Origin: Clostridiaceae bacterium
GTDB taxonomy: Bacteria > Bacillota > Clostridia > Oscillospirales > Acutalibacteraceae
Direction: 5' to 3'
Assembly: GCA_016290665.1 (NCBI GenBank)
Contig: JAEEUW010000007.1
Span: 1 to 44,781 of the forward strand
DNA: 44,781 bases
Position numbers and translations under genes: made by a program. The notes under the pieces were generated by a model that was not told the origin of the DNA, searched no databases, and saw nothing but the letters and a program-made list of their open reading frames with translations. Positions 8,356 to 17,005 of this stretch are shown piece after piece (the stretch's first letter is position 1; each line of letters opens with the position of its first letter).

Positions 8356-9723
8356 ATGAGCAAGATCCCGTACAAAATCTATCTGAACGAAAGCGAGATG
8401 CCGACGGCCTGGTATAACCTGCGCGCCGACATGAAAACGAAGCCCGCGCCGCTTTTGAACCCCGGCACGCTCGAGCCGATGCCGGCGAGCGACCTCGCCC
8501 CCGTGTTCTGCGACGAGCTGATTCAGCAGGAACTGGACAACGATACCCGCTTCTTCGAGATTCCGCCGGAGATCCGCGACTTCTACAAGATGTATCGCCC
8601 CTCGCCGCTGGTACGCGCCTATTGCCTTGAGGAAAAGCTGGGCACCCCGGCCAAGATCTATTACAAGTTTGAAGGCAACAACACCTCGGGCTCCCACAAG
8701 CTGAACTCCGCCATCGCGCAGGCCTACTACGCCAAGAAGCAGGGCCTCAAGGGCGTGACCACCGAGACCGGCGCCGGACAATGGGGCACCGCGCTCTCCA
8801 TGGCCTGTTCCTATTTCGGTCTGGACTGCAAGGTCTTCATGGTCAAGGTCTCCTATGAGCAAAAGCCGTTCCGCCGCGAAGTCATGCGCACCTACGGCGC
8901 GTCGGTGACCCCGTCGCCCTCGATGGAGACCAAGATCGGCCAGAAGATTCTGCACGACCATCCCGGCACCACCGGTTCGCTCGGCTGCGCCATCAGCGAG
9001 GCCGTGGAAGTTGCGACCTCCACGCCCGGCTACCGCTACGTGCTCGGCTCCGTGCTCAACCAGGTGCTGCTGCACCAGAGCGTGATCGGTCTGGAAACCA
9101 AGGCCGCGCTCGACAAATACGGCATCAAGCCCGACATCGTCATCGGCTGCGCCGGCGGCGGCTCCAACCTCGGCGGTCTGATCGCCCCGTTTATGGGCGA
9201 AAAGCTGCGCGGCGAAGCGGATTACCGCATCGTCGCCGTGGAACCGGCCTCCTGCCCCAGCTTCACCCGCGGCAAGTTCGCCTATGACTTCTGCGACACG
9301 GGCATGGTCTGCCCGCTGGCCAAGATGTATACCCTCGGCAGCAACTTCATCCCCGCGCCGAACCACGCCGGCGGCCTGCGCTACCACGGCATGAGCCCGG
9401 TGCTCTCGCAGCTCTATCACGACGGCTATATGGAAGCGATCAGCGTGAAGCAGACCGACGTCTTTGCGGCGGCGGAGCAGTTCGCCCGGGTGGAGGGCAT
9501 TTTGCCCGCGCCCGAAAGCGCCCACGCGATCAAGGCGGCCATCGACGAAGCGATGAAATGCAAGGAGACCGGCGAAGAAAAGACCATCGTCTTCGGCCTC
9601 ACCGGCACCGGCTATTTCGACATGGTGGCCTATGAGAAGTTCCACGACGGCAAGATGGACGATTACATTCCCACCGACGCCGAGCTCGAAGCGAGCTTCG
9701 CGACGCTGCCGAAAGTGGAATAA
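8356..9723 (+). CDS. trpB: TrpB2-type tryptophan synthase beta chain
   Basis: 455 aa, much longer than standard TrpB1 (about 400 aa) and with the extended N-terminus of the TrpB2 class (KIYLNESEMPTAWYN, L..P..LEPM). PLP enzyme making tryptophan from indole and serine. PLP-binding Lys lies in NNTSGSHKLNSA (about residue 113-ish), the phosphate loop is GCAGGGSNLGG, and ETGAGQWG is the family catalytic Glu region. Start ATG 8356 is chosen over ATG 8347 because AAGGA ends at 8346, nine bases before 8356. Under a Trp T-box. No trpA is adjacent, so it may salvage indole or work with a distant TrpA; TrpB2 enzymes can act without TrpA. Confidence 0.95.
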   Translation: MSKIPYKIYLNESEMPTAWYNLRADMKTKPAPLLNPGTLEPMPASDLAPVFCDELIQQELDNDTRFFEIPPEIRDFYKMYRPSPLVRAYCLEEKLGTPAKIYYKFEGNNTSGSHKLNSAIAQAYYAKKQGLKGVTTETGAGQWGTALSMACSYFGLDCKVFMVKVSYEQKPFRREVMRTYGASVTPSPSMETKIGQKILHDHPGTTGSLGCAISEAVEVATSTPGYRYVLGSVLNQVLLHQSVIGLETKAALDKYGIKPDIVIGCAGGGSNLGGLIAPFMGEKLRGEADYRIVAVEPASCPSFTRGKFAYDFCDTGMVCPLAKMYTLGSNFIPAPNHAGGLRYHGMSPVLSQLYHDGYMEAISVKQTDVFAAAEQFARVEGILPAPESAHAIKAAIDEAMKCKETGEEKTIVFGLTGTGYFDMVAYEKFHDGKMDDYIPTDAELEASFATLPKVE

Positions 9724-9796
9724 GCTGCCTGTGACGCGAAAGGCCGCGTCTTTCCCGAGCGGTCCGCGCCGCGCAAAGAACCAACCGTAAAAATGA

Positions 9797-9846
9797 ACGC
9801 CCCTGATGCTTCACGTTCGCGTGGGGATCAGGGGTGTTTTTTGCTT
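9797..9846 (+). terminator. Terminator of trpB2
   Basis: ACGCCCCTGAT (9797-9807) pairs with ATCAGGGGTGT (9827-9837, with one wobble), followed by a run of T. A smaller hairpin (GACGCG-CGCGTC, 9733-9750) lies between it and the stop codon. Confidence 0.85.
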
Positions 9847-9853
9847 GCTTGTT

Positions 9854-10330
9854 TTACTTCTCATGCACCAGCTTGCCGGTCATGTGCTGCGCGCGAACGG
9901 CGACCACCAGCGCGCGCGGGGCGTTGCGGGCCATGTCCGCTTCCACATTCTCTTCGGGCGGAAAATACTTGGCGGCCAAGGCGCGCAGCCATTCGTCGCG
10001 CATCGCGTCGTCCGTGACGACTTTTGCTTTGCCGAACACGACCACGCTGCGGACGTACCACGCCCAGTCGCCGTCCTGCTTAAAGCCGTCATCCCAGACG
10101 GTAAAGCAGACCTTGCTGTCGCGGCGGATCGCGTCGAGCTTGTGGCCCTCCACAGCCATGTGGAAATACAGCGTGCGTGTATCCGGATCAAACACAAAAT
10201 TGAGCGGCACGGCATAGGGGTAACCGTTGTCGCCGTGGACGGCCAGCACGCCGCGCTTTGCGGTCTGGAGCACGGCAAAACAGTCAGCCTCGCTCAGCTG
10301 CTGTTTGAATCTGCGCATCGGGCGGAACAT
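9854..10330 (-). CDS. Pyridoxamine 5'-phosphate oxidase-like (NimA-type) flavoprotein
   Basis: 158 aa. Split-barrel FMN-binding protein of the NimA-like group: RFKQQLSEADCFAVL, then GVLAVHGDNGYPYAVPLNFV, YFHMAVEGHKLDAI and VCFTVWDD are all family blocks. The His in the NimA/HugZ-like HMAVEGHK segment is present. These proteins include nitroimidazole reductases, but most are uncharacterised flavoproteins. Start ATG 10330 overlaps the stop codon of the upstream thioesterase gene by one base (TGATG); a longer frame reading back through the thioesterase gene has no family similarity. Translationally coupled to the thioesterase. Confidence 0.9.
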   Translation of the reverse strand: MFRPMRRFKQQLSEADCFAVLQTAKRGVLAVHGDNGYPYAVPLNFVFDPDTRTLYFHMAVEGHKLDAIRRDSKVCFTVWDDGFKQDGDWAWYVRSVVVFGKAKVVTDDAMRDEWLRALAAKYFPPEENVEADMARNAPRALVVAVRAQHMTGKLVHEK

Positions 10331-10719
10331 CAGGCATCCCCCTTCGCGTTGGCGGCAGCCAGGAATTTGTCGCTCTGAATCACGAACCGCTCGTGGGTGC
10401 CTTCGCCCACCTTGGTCCGTTCGTCGAACACCTCGACCCTGAACACCAGCCGGCGGCGGTCGATCTCCACAAGCTCGCTTTCGCAGGTTACCTTGCCGCC
10501 GAGCGGCGTGGGCGCCAGATGGCGCACGTCCACCCGCGTGCCGACGGTGCCCTGCCCCGCTTCCAGATAGGGCTGCACGCTCTTCCACGCGGTCTCTTCG
10601 AGCAGCGCGACCATGGCGGGCGTGGCGAAGACCTCCAGCGCGCCGCTGCCGTAGTGGGCGGCGGTCTGCTCGTGGGTCACGGTAACGGTTTGTTTGCCTT
10701 TGATGCCGGTTTGCAGCAT
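10330..10719 (-). CDS. FlK-like hotdog-fold thioesterase
   Basis: 129 aa, single hotdog domain related to fluoroacetyl-CoA thioesterase FlK: an N-terminal strand with VTVTHEQTAAHYGSG, a central helix ATPAMVALLEETAWKSV (Glu of the FlK catalytic region present), then GTRVDVRHLAPTPLG and VEIDRRRLVFRVEVFDE. Such proteins hydrolyse small acyl-CoA thioesters; the real substrate here is unknown. ATG 10719 is preceded by AGGAG nine bases upstream. It sits 33 bp after mrr and overlaps the flavoprotein gene. Confidence 0.88.
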   Translation of the reverse strand: MLQTGIKGKQTVTVTHEQTAAHYGSGALEVFATPAMVALLEETAWKSVQPYLEAGQGTVGTRVDVRHLAPTPLGGKVTCESELVEIDRRRLVFRVEVFDERTKVGEGTHERFVIQSDKFLAAANAKGDA

Positions 10720-10752
10720 ATGTTTAATCTCCTATCGGTTTATTATTCTTCA

Positions 10753-11670
10753 TCAAAGCTCATCCGCAAAGAAGTCACTATCTATTCTTTTTATCTCATA
10801 GATATGTTCAACGGAAATGCCTAAATTGTGTTTTATCATTAACCTCATTAATGCCTTTCCGTCAATCAGCACAACTTTTATTCCAGACAAATCGCTTGCA
10901 TATTTTATGGCTCCGTCCGAAAATCGCGTTGTCGTAATAAACAAACCTTTCTGTGCTTTTTTTCCTTGTAAAGCACCAACGAATTTTTGAACCTCCGGAC
11001 TTGTTACCGTTTGAGACAAAGACCACTGTTTAGCTTGAATATAAATATTACTGAAGCCCAGCTGATCCTCTTTGATGATACCATCAATTCCTCCGTCTTT
11101 TGACCGTTGTGTAACTTTCCCAGCTTCATCAATTCCGTTTCCATATCCCATGCGCAGCAACAGCTTAACTACTAATTTCTCAAATTCTGTCGGGCTGAGC
11201 TTCATGACCTCATCCATTAACTGACTGGCTAATGTCGCGTTGATTTTCTGGAAAGCAGAATCTAAAACCTCTAAAGGAGATTCATCTTTTTCCATGTCTT
11301 CTTCTTTTTGTGCTGCTGGTTTTTCTGATGTAGTCTCATGAAACTTTTTAAAAGAATCAAACCGATTCAGATAATCCAAATCTATCTTTTCTTTTGATGC
11401 CAGCGCTTCTTTACCAATCTTCGTAATACGGTATTTCCCCCGCAAAGGAGTCTCAATTAAACCGGCTTTGTCTAAATACGCCCTTGCCCAAGCAACACGA
11501 TTATCAAACTTGGACTGTGTACCACTGGGCAGCATTTCAGCTCTGTCCGCTTCCGAAAGATGCATTTCTTCAGCAATACACTCCCTTACATCTTTTGCAG
11601 AATGTAGTTCTCCATCTGAGAGAGTATCAAGAAAAGCCTCAAAAAATTCAAAAAACTTTGGAACTGCCAT
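10753..11670 (-). CDS. mrr: Solitary Mrr-family type IV restriction endonuclease
   Basis: 305 aa. Residues 1-95 form the Mrr N-terminal winged-helix domain (ELHSAKDVRE..., LRGKYRITKIGKEAL). A charged linker (110-135) leads to the Mrr catalytic domain (155-270) of the PD-(D/E)xK fold: SPTEFEKLVVKLL (Glu163), KDGGIDGII (Asp192/Asp196) and IYIQAKQWS (Gln212-x-Lys214). This matches the D..QxK form of Mrr nucleases, which cut modified DNA. No methylase is adjacent, as expected for type IV. Base composition is clearly more AT-rich than its neighbours, and it has its own strong promoter, which suggests horizontal acquisition. RBS AAAGGGG upstream of ATG 11670. Confidence 0.93.
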   Translation of the reverse strand: MAVPKFFEFFEAFLDTLSDGELHSAKDVRECIAEEMHLSEADRAEMLPSGTQSKFDNRVAWARAYLDKAGLIETPLRGKYRITKIGKEALASKEKIDLDYLNRFDSFKKFHETTSEKPAAQKEEDMEKDESPLEVLDSAFQKINATLASQLMDEVMKLSPTEFEKLVVKLLLRMGYGNGIDEAGKVTQRSKDGGIDGIIKEDQLGFSNIYIQAKQWSLSQTVTSPEVQKFVGALQGKKAQKGLFITTTRFSDGAIKYASDLSGIKVVLIDGKALMRLMIKHNLGISVEHIYEIKRIDSDFFADEL

Positions 11671-11703
11671 AGCTAAAACAACCCCTTTATCATTATCGAA
11701 TCC

Positions 11704-11732
11704 ATTATAGTATCTTCATCCAACGATTGCAA
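11704..11732 (-). promoter_or_regulatory. Promoter of mrr
   Basis: Minus strand TTGCAA (11732-11727), 17-bp spacer, TATAAT (11709-11704), ending 33 bp upstream of mrr and squeezed against the 3' end of the MATE gene. Confidence 0.7.
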
Positions 11733-11736
11733 GCTA

Positions 11737-13095
11737 CTATAACGATTTCTCTTCCAGTTTCCGGTACACGGTGCACCGCATGGTCACGTAGCACGCCGTG
11801 CCGCCGAGGATGTTCGAGATCGGCTCGGCCCAGAAGACGCCTTTGACGCCGAGCGCCGTCAGCGGCAGCAGCAGCGTCAGCGGCACCACGATGACCGCCT
11901 TGCGCAAGAGCGAAAAGAAGATCGCGTGCTTTGCGTCGCCCAGCGCCTGGAAGGTACTCTGGCCCGCGAACTGCAGCGCCATGAACACAAAGCCGAAGAA
12001 GTAAATGCGCAGCATGGCGCTCCCGGTCTCGATCAAGGCCGCGTCGTTGGTGAAAACCGACACCCACACCCGCGGCAGCAGCACCACCAGCAGCCAGGCG
12101 GCAAGCGTATAGCCCGCGCCCGCCAGCGTGTTGAACCGGATGCCCTGCTTCACGCGGTCGTACCGCTTCGCGCCGTAGTTATAGCTGATCACGGGCAGCG
12201 CGCCGCTGACCATGCCGGTCACGGCGAGGGTGAACACCTCGCGCACGGAGGAGAGCACGGTCATTACGCCGACGTAAAGGTCGCCGCCGAAGCGCTGCAG
12301 CGTGGTGTTGCAGGCCACCTGCACCAGACAGGCCGTGCCCTGCATGATGAAGTTGGACGTGCCGAGCTTCGCGATATCCTTCACGATCCGCCCGTCGGGC
12401 TTCAGGTTTCCGCCCTGCAGCCGCACCGGAGGCCGCCGCCCGCACAGAAAGCGCAGCACCCACGCCGCCGAGACCGCCTGGCTGACCACCGTGGCCAGCG
12501 CAGCGCCCCGCACGCCGAGCCGGAGCGCAAAGATGCACACCGGGTCCAGCGCAATGTTGCACACCGCGCCGATCACGACCGCCAGCATGCCGATGGCGGG
12601 GTAGCCCTGCGCGCTGATATAGCCGCCGAGACCCGTGGCGAGCATGGCGAACACAGCGCCGCAAAGATAGATTCGCAGATAGGGCCCCGCGTAGGCATAG
12701 GAGGCCTCGCCCGCGCCGAACGCGAACAGCAGCGGCCGGCAAAAGATCAGGCACAGCGCCGTAACCGCCGCCGCGCTGCACAGCAGCAGAAAGCAGCTGT
12801 TGCCGAGAATGCGCCCGGCTTTTTCGTCGTCGCCCGCGCCGCGCGCCATCGAGAACAGCGGCACGCCGCCCATGCCGAAGAGCGCCGCGAACGCCATGAC
12901 GATCGTGACGACCGGAAAGGTCAGTCCGAGGCCGGTGAGCGCCAGCGCGCCGTCCGCCATGTGGCCGATGTAGATGCGGTCCACCACGTTATACAGCAGC
13001 AGCACCGCCTGCGCGACCGTCAGCGGCAGCGCCTGCGCCAGAATGTTCTTCCACATGGGCCCGCTGCCGAAATCGCGCGGGGGTCTCGCGGCCAT
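11737..13095 (-). CDS. MATE family multidrug/cation efflux transporter
   Basis: 452 aa with about 12 hydrophobic helices. Two MatE repeats: residues about 15-200 (ALPLTVAQAVLLLYNVVDRIYIGHM, ALTGLGLTFPV) and about 235-410 (LGTSNFIMQGTACLVQVACN, GALPVISYNYGAKRYDRV). This is the DinF/NorM-like organisation, pumping cationic compounds out using a proton or sodium gradient. Start ATG 13095 is chosen because AAAGGAG lies eight bases upstream; longer starts read through the promoter. Substrate not predictable. Confidence 0.93.
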   Translation of the reverse strand: MAARPPRDFGSGPMWKNILAQALPLTVAQAVLLLYNVVDRIYIGHMADGALALTGLGLTFPVVTIVMAFAALFGMGGVPLFSMARGAGDDEKAGRILGNSCFLLLCSAAAVTALCLIFCRPLLFAFGAGEASYAYAGPYLRIYLCGAVFAMLATGLGGYISAQGYPAIGMLAVVIGAVCNIALDPVCIFALRLGVRGAALATVVSQAVSAAWVLRFLCGRRPPVRLQGGNLKPDGRIVKDIAKLGTSNFIMQGTACLVQVACNTTLQRFGGDLYVGVMTVLSSVREVFTLAVTGMVSGALPVISYNYGAKRYDRVKQGIRFNTLAGAGYTLAAWLLVVLLPRVWVSVFTNDAALIETGSAMLRIYFFGFVFMALQFAGQSTFQALGDAKHAIFFSLLRKAVIVVPLTLLLPLTALGVKGVFWAEPISNILGGTACYVTMRCTVYRKLEEKSL

Positions 13096-13129
13096 AACGA
13101 TCGCTCCTTTCGTGAAAACTCTGTCATGT

Positions 13130-13158
13130 ATTGTACCGCATCTGCGGCCCGTTTGCAA
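13130..13158 (-). promoter_or_regulatory. Promoter of the MATE transporter gene
   Basis: Minus strand TTGCAA (13158-13153), 17-bp spacer, TACAAT (13135-13130). Confidence 0.65.
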
Positions 13159-13335
13159 GAGCGGCGCAAAAAAAGGCGGCAAAGGGGCCACACCGCAAGG
13201 GGGCTTTTCAGGCAATTCCTCGTTACGGAACGTCACCGTTCAAGGAAGGCGGCGTTTTCTTTAACCGAAGGCTGTGCTGCTGCACGCCGAGGAAAAAACA
13301 AATAACAGGTTCGGGCGACGCCCGTCCAAAACGCA

Positions 13336-13380
13336 AAAACGCAGAGCACAGGTTTCCGCTGTGCTCTGCGTTTTGTTTGT
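13336..13380 (-). terminator. Terminator of the DUF951-prfA-M18 operon
   Basis: A perfect 16-bp stem (13336-13351 with 13359-13374, loop GTTTCCG) with A-run on one side and T-run on the other, so it can end transcription in both directions. It is 29 bp past the aminopeptidase stop. Confidence 0.88.
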
Positions 13381-13402
13381 TCTTCGCGAAATGCGGCAGC
13401 CC

Positions 13403-14800
13403 TCAGCTTTTGAAGAAGGCGTCGCAGGCCCGATACGTGCTGTAGACGTCCGTCTTCGCCACCAGCTCGAACGGCGCGTGCATCGACAGCACGGGCACGC
13501 CGAGGTCGAGCACGTTGACGTCGAGGTTCGCCAGATACAGCGCCACGGTGCCGCCGCCGCCCTCGTCGACCTTGCCCATTTCGCCGATCTGCCAGTGGAC
13601 GTCCGCGTTGTCCAGAATCGCGCGGACCTTGCCCAAAAATTCGGCGTTGGCGTCGGAGGCGCCGCCCTTGCCGCGCGAACCGGTGTATTTGGCAATGGAC
13701 ACACCGTGGTTCACAAACGAGGTGTTCATCTTGTCATAGACCTGCGGGAAGGTGGGGTCGAACGCCGCGGTCACGTCAGCGGAAAGGCAGTCGCTGTTAT
13801 GCAGCACGTGGCGCGCCTTGACGCCCTGCATGTCGGCCAGATCCTCAACGAAATAGCGGAAGAACGACGACGCCAGGCCCGTGTTGCCGTCGGAGCCGAT
13901 CTCTTCCTTGTCGGCCAGCACCACCACGGCGGTGTGCTCCGGCGCTTCCAGACTGAAGAGCGCTTCCATGGCAGGATAGGCGCACACGCGGTCGTCGTGG
14001 CCGTAGCCGCCGATCAGACTGCGGTCAAAGCCGATGTCGCGCACCTCGAACGCCGGCACCGCTTCCAGCTCGGCCGAAATGAAATCGCTTTCGTCGATGC
14101 CGTATTTTTCTTCCAACAGGCTGAGAATGTTCAGCTTGACCAGTTCGCTGCCCTTGTCGCTTTTGAACGGGCGCGAGCCGATCACGAGGTTCAGCTCTTC
14201 GCCGCGGATGCCGTCGGAAAGCGTACGCTTCGACTGTTCCTTGGCCAGGTGCGGCAGCAGGTCGGTCACCACGAACTGCGGCTCGCCCGGTTCTTCGCCC
14301 AGGCTGACCGGCACGGCCGTGCCGTCTTTTTTGATGAACACGCCGTGCAGCGACAGCGGGATCGCCGCCCACTGATACTTGCGGATGCCGCCGTAATAGT
14401 GCGTTTTGAAATAGGCCAGCTCCGTGTCCTCATACAGCGGGGTCGGCTTCAGGTCGAGCCGCGGGGAATCGATATGCGACGCCACGATGCGCACGCCCTC
14501 GGCCACGCTCTTTTTGCCGAACACGCAGAGAATCACCGATTTGCCGCGGTTGTCCGCATAGACCTTGTCGCCGCTCTGATAGCTGCCGAACGGGTCGAAC
14601 GGCACGAAGCCGCGGCTTTCTGCCGCCGCGATGACGGCGCGGTTGCATTCGCGCTCGGTCTTGGCTTTCTGCAAAAAAGCCTTGTAGCCGTCGCAGAACG
14701 CGTCGGCCGCCGCCAGCTCGTCGGCGTGTGCCGTCATAAAGTGATCGTTTTTCATGCAAAGGCGCTCCTGCAGCGCTTCTGCCGGTGTTTTTTCACACAT
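13403..14800 (-). CDS. M18 family aminopeptidase
   Basis: 465 aa, full length for the family. Zinc aminopeptidase I, removing N-terminal residues (often acidic) from peptides in the cytoplasm as a dodecamer. Key motifs: VASHIDSPRLDLKP (first metal His and Asp), ADKEEIGSDGNTG (catalytic and metal Glu pair), GGYGHDDRVCAYPA (bridging Asp), and a C-terminal His in VPVLSMHAPFE. ATG 14800 has GAGGAGG eight bases upstream. Last gene of the operon that starts at DUF951, 12 bp after the transglycosylase gene. Confidence 0.95.
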   Translation of the reverse strand: MCEKTPAEALQERLCMKNDHFMTAHADELAAADAFCDGYKAFLQKAKTERECNRAVIAAAESRGFVPFDPFGSYQSGDKVYADNRGKSVILCVFGKKSVAEGVRIVASHIDSPRLDLKPTPLYEDTELAYFKTHYYGGIRKYQWAAIPLSLHGVFIKKDGTAVPVSLGEEPGEPQFVVTDLLPHLAKEQSKRTLSDGIRGEELNLVIGSRPFKSDKGSELVKLNILSLLEEKYGIDESDFISAELEAVPAFEVRDIGFDRSLIGGYGHDDRVCAYPAMEALFSLEAPEHTAVVVLADKEEIGSDGNTGLASSFFRYFVEDLADMQGVKARHVLHNSDCLSADVTAAFDPTFPQVYDKMNTSFVNHGVSIAKYTGSRGKGGASDANAEFLGKVRAILDNADVHWQIGEMGKVDEGGGGTVALYLANLDVNVLDLGVPVLSMHAPFELVAKTDVYSTYRACDAFFKS

Positions 14801-14812
14801 AAGGGAACCTCC

Positions 14813-15391
14813 TCAGAGTTGATATAACAAAGCATAGATCTTCTGCGTGCGCAGCACCTTGTCGGCATACGCCGCCGTGGTGGGGAACGGCACGGTTTTG
14901 AGCGTTTTGCCGTCGTCGGAATACCGCGGGTCCCGCAGCCAGCTTTCCACGTTGCCCATGCCGGCGTGATAGGCGCAGACCGCCGTGTGCGGCTCGGGGA
15001 ACTGCCGCAGCAGAAGCGACAGCATCAGGCAGCCGTAACGCACCGAGGTTTCGGGGTCGAACAGCGCGTCGTCGGAGCGGGTCTCCTTCGTTTTGGTCTG
15101 CAGCCAGCGGAAGGTTTCCGGCATCAACTGCATGAGCCCGCGCGCGCCCACGCGCGACACGGCGTTCGGGTCGAACCCGCTTTCGCACTTGATTACGGCC
15201 AGCGCAAAAGATTTTTCCAGTCCGTACGCTTCGGTATACGTTTCGACAAATTCATCGTACCGGAGCGGGTATAATGAACGCATCACGGTGCGCAGACCGA
15301 ACAGGCCGCAAAGCAGCGCCGCGGCCAGAAGCAGCGCCACGACGCCGCAGCCGCGCTTTTTGCGTTTGCGTCTTCGGTTTCGTTTTGCCAT
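14813..15391 (-). CDS. Membrane-anchored lytic transglycosylase (SLT domain)
   Basis: 192 aa. A very basic N-terminus (RNRRRKRKKRG) precedes one transmembrane anchor (about 15-36). The SLT (Slt70/MltC-like) domain follows: AVIKCESGFDPNAVS with the catalytic Glu, GARGLMQLMPETF, and AYHAGMGNVESWL. It cleaves peptidoglycan glycan strands leaving 1,6-anhydro ends, outside the membrane. Similar to YjbJ/CwlQ-like proteins of Firmicutes. Start is 4 bp from the coaE stop, so translation is coupled. Confidence 0.93.
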   Translation of the reverse strand: MAKRNRRRKRKKRGCGVVALLLAAALLCGLFGLRTVMRSLYPLRYDEFVETYTEAYGLEKSFALAVIKCESGFDPNAVSRVGARGLMQLMPETFRWLQTKTKETRSDDALFDPETSVRYGCLMLSLLLRQFPEPHTAVCAYHAGMGNVESWLRDPRYSDDGKTLKTVPFPTTAAYADKVLRTQKIYALLYQL

Positions 15392-15395
15392 AGAA

Positions 15396-15971
15396 TCACC
15401 TGATGCGGGAGACTTCGTCTTCCAGAAGAAAAGGCGGATAGTTGCGGATCACGTCGTCCGCCTGCGAAAAATACCAGGCGTCGTCCTTCTGCATCCGCAT
15501 GCGGTCGCGCGCCTGCGCTTCGCTCAGTCCGTCGCGCTGCAAAATGCGCTGCAGACGCACGTCCTCGGGCGCGGTGACGACGATGATTTTGTCGCAGCGG
15601 CTGCGGCTCGGGCTTTCAAGCAGCGCCGCCGCGTCGAACACGCAGCGGTCATAGCCCTGCCGTTCGGCCTCGTCCAGCTCGCGCTGCACCAGCGCGTCGA
15701 TGGCGGGGTGCGTGATCGCGTTGAGCGTTTCCACGCCGTCCGGCACCTCGTGCAGCCGCCGGACCAGCGCCCTGCGGTCGAGCGTGCCGTCTTCGCGCAG
15801 CAGATCGCCGCCGAAGGCTTCGCACAGCTGCAAAAGCACGGGCGAACCGGGCTCCACGATCTCGCGGGCGAGCAGATCGCCGTCGATCACGTACCAGCCG
15901 CGGCTGCGCAGCAGCGCGGCCACGGTGCTTTTCCCCGCGCCGGTTTTGCCGGTCAGTCCGTAGCAGATCAT
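15396..15971 (-). CDS. coaE: Dephospho-CoA kinase
   Basis: 191 aa, usual length. Phosphorylates dephospho-CoA at the ribose 3'-OH, last step of coenzyme A synthesis. The P-loop is GLTGKTGAGKST at residues 5-16; VIDGDLLAREIV carries the substrate-binding Asp; DAAALLE and IVVTAPEDVRLQR are family lid and core blocks. The ATG overlaps the sua5 stop by 4 bp (ATGA). Confidence 0.96.
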   Translation of the reverse strand: MICYGLTGKTGAGKSTVAALLRSRGWYVIDGDLLAREIVEPGSPVLLQLCEAFGGDLLREDGTLDRRALVRRLHEVPDGVETLNAITHPAIDALVQRELDEAERQGYDRCVFDAAALLESPSRSRCDKIIVVTAPEDVRLQRILQRDGLSEAQARDRMRMQKDDAWYFSQADDVIRNYPPFLLEDEVSRIR

Positions 15972-17005
15972 GGCGCACCTCCCAGGTCGATCACGCGGAA
16001 CGCCGCGGCGCGCACGAGCCGGTTGAACACGGCAAGGCCCACGCCGTCCATTTGCGGAAAGCGGGCAAACACGGCTTTTGCGCCCCGTTTGTCCACCTCG
16101 CGCAGCGCGCTGAAGATGGCCGCCGCCTGCGCGGCCCCGTCGTCTTCGGCGCCGAAGGCCACGGCGGGCACCGGAAGCAGGGCTTCCTCACCCGCAAAGC
16201 AAAGCGCCATCGTGCCGTCGGTTTTGTTGGCGTCCACATAGGCGCAGAACTGCGCGAACGAGCCCTTGAGAATCGTCACAGGCGCGGCGGGCGCGTAGTG
16301 TTTGTATTTCATGCCCGGCGAAGCGGCGGTTTTTCCTTCCGCCAGCCGGTGAAGCACGGCGTCGTCGATCTCGATTTCGCCGAGCACGCGCCGGAGCATT
16401 TCGGGCGTGACGCCGCCCGGACGCAGCAGCCGCGGCTTCTCGCCGACAAGCGACACCACGGTGGATTCCACGCCCACCTCGCACGGGCCGGCGTCCAGAA
16501 TGCAGTCGATCCGGCCGTCCATGTCGTCTATGACGTGCTGCGCCGTGGTGGGGCTCGGTTTGCCGGAGCGGTTGGCCGAGGGCGCCGCCAGCGGCACGCC
16601 TGCCGCGTTGATCACGGCGCGCGCCACGGGGTGCGACGGCATACGGACCGCCACGGTGTCGAGGCCGCCGCTGACCACGTCGGAGATCCGCTCACTTCTG
16701 GGCAATACGATCGTCAGGGGGCCGGGCCAATAGGCTTCGGCCAGCCGCCTTGCGCTGTCCGGAATCTCCCGCACCAGCGCGGGCCACTGGGACAAATCGC
16801 TGATATGCACGATCAGCGGGTTGTCGGCGGGCCGTCCCTTGGCGGCAAAAATGCGTTTCACCGCGCCGTCGTCCAGCGCATTGGCCGCAAGGCCATAGAC
16901 CGTTTCGGTCGGGATGGCGGCAAGGCCGCCGCCGCGCAGAATGGCGCCGACGGTTTCAATCGCCGGATCGCGCGGATCCGCAACGCGAAAATACTGTGTC
17001 GTCAT
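15968..17005 (-). CDS. L-threonylcarbamoyladenylate synthase (Sua5/TsaC type)
   Basis: 345 aa, the two-domain Sua5 form. The YrdC domain (about 15-200) makes threonylcarbamoyl-AMP from threonine, bicarbonate and ATP for t6A modification of tRNA. Motifs: PTETVYGLAANAL, KRIFAAKGRPADNPL (the KRxxxKxRP substrate site) and SANRSGKPSPT (SxNxSG). The extra Sua5 domain spans about 230-345, with the linker PGMKYKHYAP, a diagnostic block. Overlaps prfA and coaE by 4 bp each. TsaE and TsaB lie 11 kb away. Confidence 0.96.
   Translation of the reverse strand: MTTQYFRVADPRDPAIETVGAILRGGGLAAIPTETVYGLAANALDDGAVKRIFAAKGRPADNPLIVHISDLSQWPALVREIPDSARRLAEAYWPGPLTIVLPRSERISDVVSGGLDTVAVRMPSHPVARAVINAAGVPLAAPSANRSGKPSPTTAQHVIDDMDGRIDCILDAGPCEVGVESTVVSLVGEKPRLLRPGGVTPEMLRRVLGEIEIDDAVLHRLAEGKTAASPGMKYKHYAPAAPVTILKGSFAQFCAYVDANKTDGTMALCFAGEEALLPVPAVAFGAEDDGAAQAAAIFSALREVDKRGAKAVFARFPQMDGVGLAVFNRLVRAAAFRVIDLGGAP

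Larger units (their letters stand above)
13096..13402. other. Intergenic stretch, promoter and terminator only
   Basis: Contains the MATE promoter (13130-13158) and the M18 aminopeptidase terminator (13336-13374). Between them (about 13160-13330) I see no supported gene; short frames there show no family similarity or ribosome site. Confidence 0.5.

Noticed and set aside
10331-10588. N-terminal extension of the NimA-like protein
   Set aside because: It overlaps the thioesterase gene on the same strand in another frame and has no family similarity.
13274-14827. 517-codon frame antisense to the M18 aminopeptidase
   Set aside because: Composition-driven shadow; all catalytic motifs lie on the minus strand.
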